Assembly (NCBI GenBank): GCA_013365365.1
Contig: JABVXU010000464.1
Span: 1-42,034, forward strand
Direction of reading: 5' to 3'
Length of the DNA: 42,034 nt
DNA from: Cruorifilaria tuberocauda
Lineage: Eukaryota > Nematoda > Chromadorea > Rhabditida > Onchocercidae
Program-made: the position numbers and the translations under genes
Part shown: piece after piece, positions 11,511 to 24,600 of the stretch
Position numbering within the stretch: the first letter of the stretch is position 1
How the letters are laid out: every line of letters starts with the position of its first letter
Notes under the pieces: model-generated
Told to the model about the DNA's origin: nothing
Seen by the model: the letters and a program-made list of their open reading frames with translations, nothing else
The model's database searches: none

Positions 11511-14500
11511 TCATAATCCATCGAAAACTTGTACGCGAGTTTTCGTTGCTCCAGCACCGCTCTGTAAAAGTCAAACCGCTAAATATTAGTTAGGAAATCT
11601 GTTAATAAAAGCTCTAAGTGTTGACTGGAAGAAATCACACTGCTTTATAATCAAAAAATAAAATATGAATAAAACAAAATTTATTAATGACAACATGCAA
11701 AATTTGTTAAATAAATTGTGATCATACCATTACTGAATTATTGTAACAATATTCAGAAGTTACTAAAAGAAAGATCACTACTCTACTATGGCATATTTCG
11801 TTCTCACTTTATGAAAGCGGGATACTTTACTCTCAACATAACAAAGTTGATATTTCTAAATAAAAGCATGACTTTTATTTTGTAGTAAGCTCATTTTAGT
11901 AATTTTTGACTTCAAGCACAGCAAAAAACACGCTCAAATTATATTGAAATTACCTTATAAACATGATATGCATGTGGTTCAGCAGTTGACTGCAATACGA
12001 AACTTATTAAGAATTATAATTTCTACTAATATTATATCAGTAATAACTTATCAGTTTAAATCAGCAGATGCAGTGGGAATGAGATAAAGATTATTTCTAA
12101 GAGGTAATTAGCGCTATCGGTATGAGAGTATCTAGCAAATAGTTATCATTTCTGCATTCGAATGAATTTATCATTTTACAAAGCATTTTGTGCTCAGTTT
12201 TCTGAATGTATGAAAGTTACTTTTCTAAGTGTGGAATATTTATCAATGCCCATTTGCAGATTAGTTGCATGGATTCGATCATGCTCTGACTGGCGATCCA
12301 CAACCTTCAAACTTTCAATTTCATTTCGAAATTCGGTCATCTTTTCTTGAAGGCTTTTTTTTTTCTCATTATAGTCGGCTCTGCAAATAATCGAAAATTT
12401 AGTAACAAGCAAAGTTTTCCCCATATTTTCTTTTTTTGAATTAATTTCTGAAGCACCTCGACTTTTCAATTTCTGTCCGTAAAGACAGAAGATCATTTGG
12501 CATCATTTGATTGCTAGATGGATCAGGTGGTGGACAATTCAGCAAAGTTTGTTTCTTTATAAACAATGATGGCTGTGTTTTAATTATTGGTGTGACAGAA
12601 GCTGCAAAGTTTGGATCGTCATCCAAATACTGCATGTAACTACTACCATCACCACTGCTTGACGATGACACCAAACGATGATGACTGATATAACGTTGGG
12701 GGACAGGCAAAGCGTATGCTGATAACCAGTCCTGAAAATGGTTACATAACGTTTATTTGATAAATCGGTTTTTTTTTATTTTTTACATCACAGCAAGAAT
12801 ATATAAATTTAAAACCAAATATTGCTTAGGGCATCATACATTCGAAAACGCTAGTTGACAATAACAACTGAAACCAAATATAGCTTAGTTGGTAAAGAAA
12901 GGACTATGACTGCATAAATAGCATTTAACTCTATTTAAGAACACGTGCTTGGACTTTGTCCATCTTGTAGTTACAGAACTAGGTGACTACTCTTTTAATT
13001 TATCTATTAAAATGAAACCTGTGGCCAACTCGGTTCCGAGTCATACAAATGTCCGCGGCATAAATATGGATCGTAACCATGACGTTCTGTTTCATGCATT
13101 AAACGATGAGCCCAAAGTTCGGCATCACGTGCTTTTCGCTCTAGAGACATTTTTGTTTCTTCCGCCTAAAAAAATTTTCTTTTAGCATGCAATGAAAATT
13201 TATTTGAAAGCTCTAACGAAATACTACTTTTCACACATCACTTAAGCATACAGGATTTCTAACAAAAGTTACCCTTATAATTTTACTGAATGTTTTCGTA
13301 TCATTCATTTAATGGAATGAATCGTATCATCATACGCAAGCACCACTAAATAATTACAGATCAAAATGTATGTGTATGCTTTTGAAATTTGAAAACATAA
13401 GATCTTCTTACTTGATCTTTTAATTTATTCATTTGAAGTACACAGTAGAAGTTTCGCTACTTTAACGTAAATACTAGTGACAGATTCAATTAACTAATGG
13501 TTTGAAGTTTACTTTAATTAATATTCCTGACTTCATTGTAATTAACCTTCGATCCCTTTACAAAATATAATTTGAATTTTGAAAGAGGTGAATTTGAACT
13601 TTGAAGAACTCCAAATTCTACCTTGATTTGTGAAAGCTTCATACGTTGGCATTCCGCTTCAGCTTCACTGGCTCTTTTTGACAGTACTAGAGCTTCCTCT
13701 TCCGATACTCGCGCTTTTTCTGCCATCAAATGCGCATTTTCTTCAGTTTTTTTCATAGCTTCCTAAACAAAGAGCATTCTATGGCCGAAAATATTGCATT
13801 CATCTGACGATAGCGAAAAACAGACAGGCAACAACTCTGCATTATTATTCAATTCTTTTCAAAAGTATTCTGGGAAGCACACTAGAGAGAATTCCAGTAT
13901 TTCAGCTCATTCATTTGTTTGCACTAGGGCGATACATTCTGAAAAGTTCAAAAAGGAAATAAAAAATAATTATATATATTCTTTTTCAATACCTTCATGT
14001 TACGCAACTGCTCATTAATTGCAGCTATTTCATTTTTATATTTGTCTCGTTCCGCTTCTGCCTGTATACGTTGCTCACGTTCACGGGATAAACGATTTTG
14101 TTCCTGCTGAAAAAACAAATCTATATTAAAGACATAATAATACATATAAAGAAGAGAAATTATTTGAGATGCTATGAAAACCTTGAAAATGATTCCAATA
14201 ACAATATTCCTAAAAAATGGAAGAATCTTTTTTTATAATATAATTTTTTTATCAAAAACAAACAATTCGTCGAATTCGCTGTTCTTTCGCCTGAGCTTTC
14301 ATTTGCTGTACTTCGAGTAGATCTGGTTGACGTCTTCTTAGGTATAAATTATGGGTACCAACGCACAAATCTAATATGCTCATATTGATGGAGATGTCTT
14401 TTGCACGAAATGTGATCGTACTCTTGTCCATTGTCCTCATGTTAAACTGAAAAAAAAATTCTGTGTCCGTTGGAAAATTTTACAAATATCATTTTTTCGT

Positions 14501-17102
14501 TCACCACTTTCATCCAAATCTTTCAAATCATACCTACACTAAAACATCGGTAAGATTTAAAATTCTGAATATTATACGCATTTAATGGTACAATAGAGTA
14601 AAGAATTAGATTCCCGAAGAAAAACATTAATATAAAGATCCTTAAAAATTATGAGTCTTCCAAAGAACTAAAAACCTACTACTTTATTCTTAAATGAAAT
14701 GTTTTTGATTTCGCTCCAGGAAAAGAATGGCCGTGGCGTAATTCGATTAGACTCTTTATAAATTCCAATTCCTTGTGCTGATACACCGAGTGTTAGATCG
14801 GTTTCTTTACTGTTCTATAACATTACTGATTGCTTTAAATATCTATACAAAATACAAGTAACTAACTTCAATATCATTTAAAAAATTAAAAGCGATCACT
14901 TTACTCAGAGATATGTAGCTGTCCAGAAATATGCTGCACAAACAGAAAAAGATGATAACAATAATAATAAATAATAAAAAGTTTTTTATAAAAATCAATT
15001 TAAAACAATCATGTACCACATATGCTGAAATATTTAAAAAATTAAAAAACTAACACATATGGGATAGTACTGAATTCCATACATCTCTAAATCCTGGGCA
15101 ACCCGCAGATATTCCATTTCTGCATCTTCTCTGTAACGTTACTTTACTTTTTTAAAAACAACTTCAAGAGGAATACTCGGAATAACATAGAATAAAAGTA
15201 CATCCAAAGCACAAAATTTTTTTGATTCCAGCAGTAAAAAATCATAGCTGCACATTACCTGCTTTGTCCACTATTATTTATCCACCACCGTTTGATGCGT
15301 TCCTCCCACATCTGTGGTGTCATATCGTATTGCTTGATTACGCATTCTGGCAATAACTCACTTAATTGCAACTTTGAACTCTCCACACAATCACCTTGCT
15401 GAATAATTTACACATAATTTTGTAAACTTCAATCAATTTACTTCATATTTTTTTAACTCATAATTCTTTAAAATCGATTAAAAATTCAAATCACAATTTT
15501 GCAAACTTAGTTAAAAATAAACAGAAACAAATTACTCACTGCGAAAGCAACTGCAGCACATTTACATCTACAAAAAAACTAAAAATTAAAAAAAATTTAG
15601 TAATTTCTTGCAGTATTGTGAACTCACAATTGCCTGTACAGCGTAAGATGCAAGAAGAACGGATGCTTCGGCCGAGCAGTATAACTGCATACTTAAAATA
15701 CTTTGTTTAATTTGAAGGAAGAAAAGGTGACGTGTTATATCCTGTATCAACTCCTCCTCGACATCTTCTGGATAAAACTTCACAAGAAATATGAGATGTA
15801 TTGATCCATCTTCCTGCTTTGGCACTTCCTGTTTACTTATCTAAAATTCAATTAATAAATGGATGGCAACAAGCTAACAATCAGCAAAATAATTCGCTGC
15901 TGATATTACCAGAATAGAAAATAAAAGCGGTGAGCATTCTACATTAATAACTAAATTACATCTAAATCCAAATATAAAATCTATTTGCAATATTTTCAAC
16001 TTTAAATGTCATTGTATATAGAGTCGAAAACATTGCAAATAAGAATTCAATAGCAGATGAAGCATTTTTCACAGATCTTATGACAATAAATAAACCTTCT
16101 TATCCATTTGCAACCAACATGGCATCCCTTTTTTGTTCACAAACTGCAAACCAAAAAACCAAATTTCTCTTAGACCAATAATTCTGCATACTGTATCAAA
16201 CAGCTGCCGTCCTGTACAATCTGGCTGCATTGCAGAAAAATTAGGATGGATACAACAAATTCGATATATACAAATGATCTTTTAATTCATAAATGAAAGT
16301 TGAAATTGAGCAAACCAATAACAATAATAGTAATAATAACATACAAATGTATATATAAATTAGTTTAAAATATCAGCATATTTTGTTCAATATGTTTATA
16401 GATCGAAGTGTGGAGTGTGGAGTTAATAATTTCTTGCAGTAGTATGGAGTTAAACGAAAAAAAAATCCCGCTGGACCAATAATTAATGCTTTACAAGCTT
16501 TTTTTAAATCATGCAAATACTGCCCATACTCATACTTCATATGTTTTTGTTACTACCATATGTAATAAAATTTCTCTTGTTACGGAAATTGGAAAAGGAA
16601 TTAAGAAGATGCTATCCTAGTTTCCAAGACGCTTTTAATTTTTGAATAAACTTATTAATGGCTATGACTGGGATCTTGATAAACTTATAAACTAAAATCC
16701 AGAAATACGTTCTAACGTAATATAATCTTGAAACCTAGTAATCTAGTGATCCATTCTTGGGAAAATGTTTTTTCACTAATATACGAGCCGGCAGAACTAA
16801 AACAAACAAAATTGGTAATGTTTATAACGCAGCAAATAATAATTCGAAGATGCTATAATTCCATAATTCTATTATCTCGTAGTAATGTTCTAGTAATATG
16901 CGAAAGTATCTGACAGTTTATTAGTGCATTAAGTCATAAATTAAGCAATCCATTAAAACACCACTCCATCAATCTAATAACATAAACTTCTTCGATTAGA
17001 TAATAAACAAACCTCCACAGTTATTTTTTCCAGATCAGCATCCATAGTGCTTACTTTGACATACAAATATTTTCCACTACCTCCAGATGAAAAGAAGCCC
17101 AT
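11511..17102 (-). CDS. NF2: Merlin / neurofibromin-2 FERM protein (13 exons, 617 aa)
   Basis: Merlin links membrane proteins to cortical actin and signals upstream of Hippo; the C. elegans orthologue is nfm-1. Exons: 17102-17013, 16224-16096, 15840-15628, 15398-15259, 15130-15055, 14814-14680, 14446-14264, 14106-13993, 13762-13622, 13165-13019, 12731-12457, 12380-12221, 11561-11511. All phases agree. The FERM domain spans about residues 11-302 (motifs [58 protein letters not shown]). The 'blue box' equivalent YDMTPQM is at 168-174. An alpha-helical region follows ([25 protein letters not shown]), then a serine-rich linker and a C-terminal domain from about 530 ending [11 protein letters not shown], the equivalent of human SRVAFFEEL. 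The merlin-type tail, and no ERM-type actin-binding end (ERM proteins end near RIDEFEAM), separates it from ezrin/radixin/moesin. The start ATG fits the short N-terminus before [13 protein letters not shown]. Confidence 0.96.
15540..15578 (-). other. Possible 39-nt cassette exon inside a merlin intron
   Basis: This lies between merlin exons 3 and 4. It is bounded by an acceptor (AATTTTTAG) and a strong donor (GTGAGTAA) and is in phase on both sides, encoding [13 protein letters not shown]. Skipping it gives a better match to other merlins (QAIQGD against human QAKYGD), so it was left out of the main model. It may be a chance exon-like stretch. Confidence 0.25.
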
Positions 17103-17236
17103 TTTTGGATTATGAATGGTAATGTTTAACTTTTGCTCATCAGTCAATTAATTTTGGTTCTTCCTTTCAAAGCAAATTTTCTCGACTCCAGACTTATATC
17201 CATACTTCTCTACATTCCACAATAACTGATCTAGCT
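17103..17236 (-). promoter_or_regulatory. Merlin 5' leader with splice acceptor and short uORF
   Basis: The acceptor TTTCTTTTTCAG ends at 17235, about 132 bases upstream of the merlin ATG, and no coding exon was found upstream. It may receive a spliced leader or a non-coding cis exon. The leader carries an upstream ATG followed by three codons and a stop (ATGAGCAAAAGTTAA), which could lower translation of the main frame. Confidence 0.5.
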
Positions 17237-18670
17237 GAAAAAGAAAATAGCTTGTACAGCAGAAATAACTTTCATTATTAACGTAATAATTATTCTTGAT
17301 CAATGGCCTTACTGATATTCTTAGAATTATTTTTATTCCTATAGAATAGTGACGACGAAGAACGAGAGGAAATAACGAATAATAACCAAAATTGTTTTAA
17401 ATAACGCATGAATATTAAGAAACTGTATGTCAGACACGATAATGTCAAACGGAAGTTCACGTTGCAAGTTAATGAGTGCAACCGTAATCACGTGTGGAAT
17501 TCACGGAACTGGAAGAGATGCATAAATAAATGTAAGCAGCATTGTAGCACAATGCAATAACTTCATCCTGCAAATCAGAGTGACGTACGAGTCGTACGAA
17601 TAGCAAGTCGTGCCGTTCCCACGTTATCTCTTTCTATTGTTTCACTGGTTTAATATTTTGCAGGTGATTACAGGCTTTCTTATCATATCACTATTAGCAA
17701 TATATACCATTCGATAATAATCTCATTGTAATATCGCGGGATTGTCGTTCCTGGTGAGCAGTAAAATCAAATAAATTAGATTTAATTTCTTATTATTATT
17801 ATATTACTGTTACGACAAAAAAAAATAAGCAACTGAACGTACTTTGACATCATGTAACTGGCGTAGGTCAAATTCATTCCTATTTTCTTGATCTTTCCTT
17901 CCTCATGCAAAAGCATAACCTTTTATTCATTCCAATAATACAAAATACTTATCAGTATAATCATAAGTTATATAAAGATAAAACAAAACAAATGAACATA
18001 TGTTAAGTGAAAAAAATATTGACAGAGTACAATCTTTCATGCAAATTTTCGAACGATTTCAAGAAAACACATTTCGTATTCACTTGTAGTAGAAGAAATT
18101 GATAACGTCACGTATGATCGAAGTAAATAAATCTTAATAGGTATATATCTACTAGAATGGCTTCTGCTATCTGCTAAAGACTCATTCCTAATTTTATATT
18201 AAATTGTTTCACTAAATCTTTAGTGAAATTGGAGCAAACTGAATTATTTACCCTTTTTCTCATTTCCATCAAATGGCATTATTCAAGGAGAAATTTTATT
18301 TCGTTAATGAAAGTAAATTCATTAGGTATCATAAGAACGTCTTTTTCTTCTATTGAGCGATGTATTGCTCTCAATTTCTTATTAATATTTCTCTACATTT
18401 TATAGGACTAGTCAAATTGATCATCCTCTTAGATAGTTGTAAAGGAGTTTTCGAATGTAACTTTATAACTCAAAATTCAAATCTTCATTATCAGATCAGA
18501 AAAGAAGATATCTTCGTGGAGAAATGGGAAATACATATCCTAAGGATTAGGTGAAGATTAAAACTCTTGGAATTCTAAATCTTATAAAACTTAAAATGCG
18601 TACCATTTAACAAGGAAAGATGAATTAAGGACAATGTGATGAGTTTATAATGATAATACTGATCATATAA
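17237..18670. other. Spacer between merlin and PGM2; no gene seen
   Basis: This is the presumed merlin promoter and outron plus the PGM2 3' end. It includes a perfect 15-bp palindrome at 17584-17598 and a short TTATTATTATT run near 17.79 kb. Open frames near 17.3-17.5 kb and 18.2-18.55 kb have no splice context or recognisable domain. Confidence 0.55.
17584..17598. repeat. Perfect 15-bp palindrome CGTACGA-G-TCGTACG
   Basis: Two 7-bp arms are separated by a single G, preceded by TGA so that a TGACGTA half-site is formed. It lies about 480 bp upstream of the merlin ATG in otherwise AT-rich DNA. It could be a dimeric factor site, but function is unknown. Confidence 0.45.
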
Positions 18671-18676
18671 TTTATT
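18671..18676 (-). terminator. Possible PGM2 poly(A) signal overlapping the stop codon
   Basis: AATAAA on the minus strand overlaps the TAA stop. If used, the 3' UTR would be only about 20 bases long, which nematode genes tolerate. A downstream variant signal cannot be excluded. Confidence 0.35.
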
Positions 18677-21600
18677 ATCTTGCAATGAGACCATTAATTT
18701 TCGGCTCCAATAAATTGTCGATCACTGCTTGTTCTAGTTCGGCAAGTTGTTTCTGCATATCAACTAAGTCTCTGAAATTATATTTCAACATTGGGAAACC
18801 ATTCCTTTTAGTAGAATTTTTAAAAAGACTGGCAAATAAGTAACTAGTTTTGATTAACTAACTTTGATAGCTTTGATAATAAGGCGAAATGATGCCATTT
18901 TTGATAACAAAACCATTAATAATGCGTTTTGAATAAGTACATCATAATATTTTCTATTCTTATATTTTTAGGCTTATCTTCCTTGCTGATTCTTAACTTT
19001 GTTGGCTTACAATCCAAGCAAAAAAGGAAAAAATGCATTTAAAGAAAATACTTTGTCGTTTTGCCCGGTAACGATTTGAATTCAATGTAATATTTGATTT
19101 TTGGTTCAGTTCCACTTGCTCGTATTGTTGCCCAACTACCGTCCGATAATGTAAATGTTATCATTTCGGATGAAGTACTGAGTGGTAGAATCTGCAAAAA
19201 AATGTTTCAAAACAATTCTTTCCTTTCATTCCACAACGATTTGTAGCATTCAAGAGCTTAATTCATTTCAAAAGAGTATTTTGATTGTAAGGGAATTTCG
19301 AACAGGCCTCATTGTCTGTTCCAAATCAATTAATTAAAAACTAAATGGTATGTTGTCATGCACTTCCAATAAATTGCGAATAAAGTTATTTTTCATGAGA
19401 ATCTCAACTGTAAATATCCACCTCAAATTAAGTCTTGATTAAGGGCTGTTAATGTTGGTAGAGATGCGGGATCAAGTTTTAAATAGTTTTCAAGAAATAA
19501 CTGATAATAAGTAATCAAATTGTCATAATTCTACCATAATTCCTCCTACTTGTAATTATTGCAACACAGCGAATTTAAATTACTATTATTGCATTTCTCA
19601 CTGATTATAAAAATCCATTCTTTTTAATTTTATTTTTTGATATTTTTTTTGTTTTCCTTTTGAAATTTAATCAACATCACGCGATATGTAACATACAAAA
19701 TACATGAATTCAAATAGTCGTCACAGTGGTTATGATCTATTCTTCTTAATTTCAATGACGGAATAAAATAAGATGTTTAGAATGTAATTCGATAATAAAT
19801 CAAATATAATAGATAACATTGAGAAATAATAAGCAAAACTTACTGGCTTATTTCCAGGTTGCTCATTGTCATATCCAATCGTCAGATCGCGTATATACTT
19901 AACATCGAATTTTCCGATTTTTTGTTGATACTGAAAGTTTAAAAATGAACCAGTTCAGTTTTTTTTTTCTGGATAAATCACCTTTTCGTATAGAGAATAT
20001 CTCTTGATGCTAAATGCAATGGTTGATACTGCCGATATGGAGATTCTTGAAAGAAGCGCATAATACTTTATTTCGTTTATACCCGCTTTGATAAAAATAA
20101 CAGCTTAGATTTGCATTAAAATTACAATTCATTTCATAGGTCTTCAGGAGATTGTTTTTCTATCTAGAAGTGTAAATTGTACTTTCATTGAACAGTATTT
20201 TAAAAGTAAATAATACCTTATTATCTTTACGTATTTTTGCAAAAATATTCTTCATTGTTGTCTGGTTGGGTACAAACCAATACGAGCTGCCAATTAGATG
20301 AAAACCATACCTACAGGAATGGATATTTACTTTCCGGGATAAACAGGAAGATTGAGAACAATATTCGAGTCTTCTATTATTAGAAATTTTTTTTTAAAAA
20401 ATAGAAGTGTTTGTAAAACCTAAATCAACTTAACAGTCTCAAAGAACATCATTTTTACTTTTTCGCCTTAAATAGGTTAACTCTTAAAAAGATTTAAATT
20501 AACATTCAGACTTACTTGCTATAAATGTTGAGAAGTTGTTGAGCAAGAGTTAATTGCTTGGAATATAAGTAAGATGTCAATTCAGCGAATGTTGCTGCCG
20601 CAGTAATACCATCTTTATCAAGGGCATGCCCTAGCATGAAACCAATTGATTCTTCCCACGCGAACAATACAGTCTTCCCGAGACGGCGAAGTTCATCCGC
20701 CTTATTCCCTAACCATTTGAACCCAGTTAAACTTAATTCAGTTTTGAAACCTGAAATTAATTCAAACGTTTTTTTCAGTTGAATCATTGATGATGATTTA
20801 ACTATTTTTTCACGATTGCAGTAATCATACATTTTAAGGAAATGGGATATTCTCTCAGTTGCAACAGATAAAATATGTAGCATAAACCCATTTTGGAAAG
20901 AGAGAAAAATTATATATTATCCTCATATCAGTCAACCTTATATTGTTGTATTTCTTAAGATATCTATAATAAATCTTAAAGAAATTCGAATCTTAATTTG
21001 AGTCTCAACTTAAATTTAGAACTTAGATTAACTCTTCTTCTATGTATATTCCTCTCTAAAAAGGTCTTTGCATTTCATTGTAATAACCTTCTTTCTCGGC
21101 AATAGTACGACTTATTGAAGATGAAACGACACTATTGACAATATACAAATTTGAGGGGTCTTTTTTCGGATTTTGCTCTCTCCAGCAATGCCAAATCCAC
21201 CATGACATCAGAGCGCCCATTTCATTTCCCGTGAAAATCTTCCATTCACCTCTAAAAGTTGATAAAATAAAATATACAGATTTACAGTCTGCTAGCCTTC
21301 ACAATTAAAATGTTCAATTAGTAACAGAATCATCTTTTAAGCAGTCGCTCAGTCTACAAAGAATTAGTTCCAAAGAGATACAGCATTTAAGCTTCTAAGG
21401 ATCAAATATTCCCTACCATTAACCTATGTACCACACTATTCTATTAGCTATTATCTTCGCAAGATAACTAGCTAGGTCGTAGATCCCGTGAAAATTAAAA
21501 TAAATTGAGTTGAAGTCGAAGAAAGAGTAATTGCTTGATAAATTCATTACTCGGGTTGTTTTTCCGCCAATTGGAAACGATCAGCATCCGGATCATTGGC

Positions 21601-24600
21601 TAGAATTATACTAGAATTATGTTTGTTAGCTGTTGCTATAGGTATTGTGAGCACCTTCTGACCTTCTTCCGGATTCGGGAATGGTACTGTTGGAAAGTCC
21701 GGATTTGGCTCCGCATGTTCCTGCAAGAAATTTTTTTTTATTAACGTTAACAATGTCAAAGCATTAATTAAAAATCAACATAAGCAACATAATTACTTCA
21801 TACCTGTACAATAACTATGTTTTCAGATGGAAACCCGAAGTCTTTCAACATCCTTGTCATATATGGTAGTCCAACACCATGGAATGCGGTATAAGTGAAT
21901 TTCACTGGACATTTTTCATTGAGAGACCTGTTTTAAAATAATATTATGTAAATTAAAATATGAATTTTGTTTTTCAAAGAGAAAAATTACCATCAAAATA
22001 CACAATTTTATTTTATCATGTACATAATTTTCAATTTTCAAACTTTCCATTACAATCTATGGGTATTTGAATATAAAGAATTTGTTTCCTTCTATAGGAA
22101 ATATTATTAACAATATTATCAATTTTTAATTTTGATTTCGATTTATTACTCTTTCCAATTCATCACGACCCACTGTACTATCACACTAATCGATAAGTAA
22201 TAAGCTAACAACGATTTTTTTATCAGTAATTTATGAAAGTATTTTCGCCCTTTAAATCAAAATCGTTTTTCTTTATTAAACTACTCTCATAAAACTCAAA
22301 TAAACGTATTGAGTAACATCACATTGTAATAATACTCTGACTAATGAAATTGATGGGACATACTCCTCCACGCTTTTTTACAATAAATAAGGAAAAGGAA
22401 TAAAATTAAAACTAATTCTAGATTTGTCAATAGTTATTGAACTACATCTTCTTAGCCAAGCATTCGTAAACCTTCGGAACTTTATTGAGCTGTGGTTGAT
22501 ACGTATTGAACTCTATATATTATGACAGATATTAAAAAAAAATTTTCCAGTATTTTCGATGAACTTCGCTTTATTTTTAATCTTCCACAATTTCTTTTAC
22601 TAGGATTGCCCTGTCTGATTTGTAACTTACTTATAACGGCACAGAGACAATTCTTCGGTGAAGTATTTTTCCATTGCAGGATCAGCTGAATGAAAAAGTG
22701 AATGTACTGAAAGTTTCGATATATCCCAATACTCCGACTTTGGTTCCATATTTTCATAAGCAAGTCGGCATATTTCCGAATCATGAGGTGCCAATATCTG
22801 TACATCAAACATGTGTTTCATATAAATGAGAAACTTTAGTTCCAAATAACGTGTCCTAGTGTTTTTCTAGCTGAATCCCTTATTATTCACTAAAATCACA
22901 AAAACTTGTCAGTATCTTAGAATCATTTTTTTTCCTTACATATCACAAATTGAAGTATAAGATCTTATAAAATAATTCTATGTTAAACCCAAACTGTTAA
23001 AAAAGCAATTTCCTCATACTCTAAAATATTCATATTTTATGTATTCGTTTATTTTTTTTTTCATAAAAATCAAGTTCACCTGCGCTCCATTTGTCCAATA
23101 AGCTTTGTAACCATTATCTTGTTTTGGATTATGAGAAGCTGTTATCATTAAACCAGCATCACATTCGAATCGTATTGTTGCATAAGACTGTAATTTTCAT
23201 CAAATTAAAATTATTTGTTTTTTTTTTTATTAATAATTCCAAAAAACAAATATCCGGAAAATATCTGTCAGTTCAACTTCAAAACGATTAGAATTTTTAG
23301 AAGACTTTTGTCATTGCAATGCAGTTCGAGAATGAACAAAAAAAGAAATCACTTACCACAAGAGGTGTTGGGCAACATTTTGAGAATAGATATACTTTGA
23401 TCCCATTTTGAATAAACACATTTGCAGCTAATTTAGCCCAACTAGAAATTAGAAATTGATTGTTGAAAATTGATCTTCGATATTTGATCGATTTGTGTTA
23501 TATTTTAGAGTAGTAAAAGAGTTAAGAAAACATTGCATGTTTTGATTAATTAAGAAGTAATAAAGAATTTTCTAATTTTTAGTCAGAGATACATCATTTA
23601 AAGGGATTTACAAATGTTCTTGAATGTTTCAAAATTGTAACTCTTTTAAGCCTTTCTTTCTTCAACAAAGTAGAGGAGAAAGAGAAATGGAAAGGGATGT
23701 ACAAGAGAGGTGATAAGATAATTAAGAACCGTTCACTATTATGACGACCATCATAACCAATAGCAACACCATTGCTTTCACGATTATACACACGTTTCAA
23801 GTGCATAGCAAAACCATTAGTTAACATCAGTATTGTCAAATCATTTAGCCGACAGAAACCACCTTCCATTTTTGTTCGCACACCTGGAAAAGCTTCCTTG
23901 AATGAATAGCTTAAAATTTAATTCTATTGAAATTTAACTTTTTAGAGTGAAGGTTCAGAGATTAGTTATCCTATCATAAAATAATATAAAGAGTTCAGTA
24001 TATCGTCTCACTTAATTCTTATAACTACTACTTTTATTCTCAAACATTTGAGAAAATTTTGAAACTAAATTATAAAGTAATCAAAAGTGAAAATGAAATG
24101 ATTTATCCAGAACATTCCACTTTAATAGGCAATTCAATTAAGGAATATAAATTTTGTTTTTTTAAGTGGTGATTACTGCTGTTATTGTAGTTAAAATATT
24201 CTATTCATAATTTTTTAAATAATATCTTGTTAGATGGAAAACGGAAAAGTTCCTGGGCTTTGGAATATAAACTAGAGTTTGTCGAAATAAATTAAAAAAT
24301 TAATATGTCAAAAACTAAATTAATTACGAGTAGGAAATTCATTTATACGTGGAATGAATATACGTGAAGTTTTATACATGAAACATACCAGCTGTACCAA
24401 ATGACATTTTACCACACATTCTTGATTTCAACTCTCCAGCATCTTTCTTTTCCCACAATTCGGCGATTTCAGCATGACTTTGTTTGTTCTACAAAAAATA
24501 GTTTATTGAGACAACGTCGAGTTTTAATTAATAATATTTCAAATAACTGTAATCTGCAGCAATTTTCTTACATTTTCAACTAACAATAATGAAAAATTAG

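Noticed and set aside
17290..17481. 63-codon minus frame upstream of merlin
   Set aside because: It starts at TTG, lacks a domain and lies in the presumed outron/promoter.
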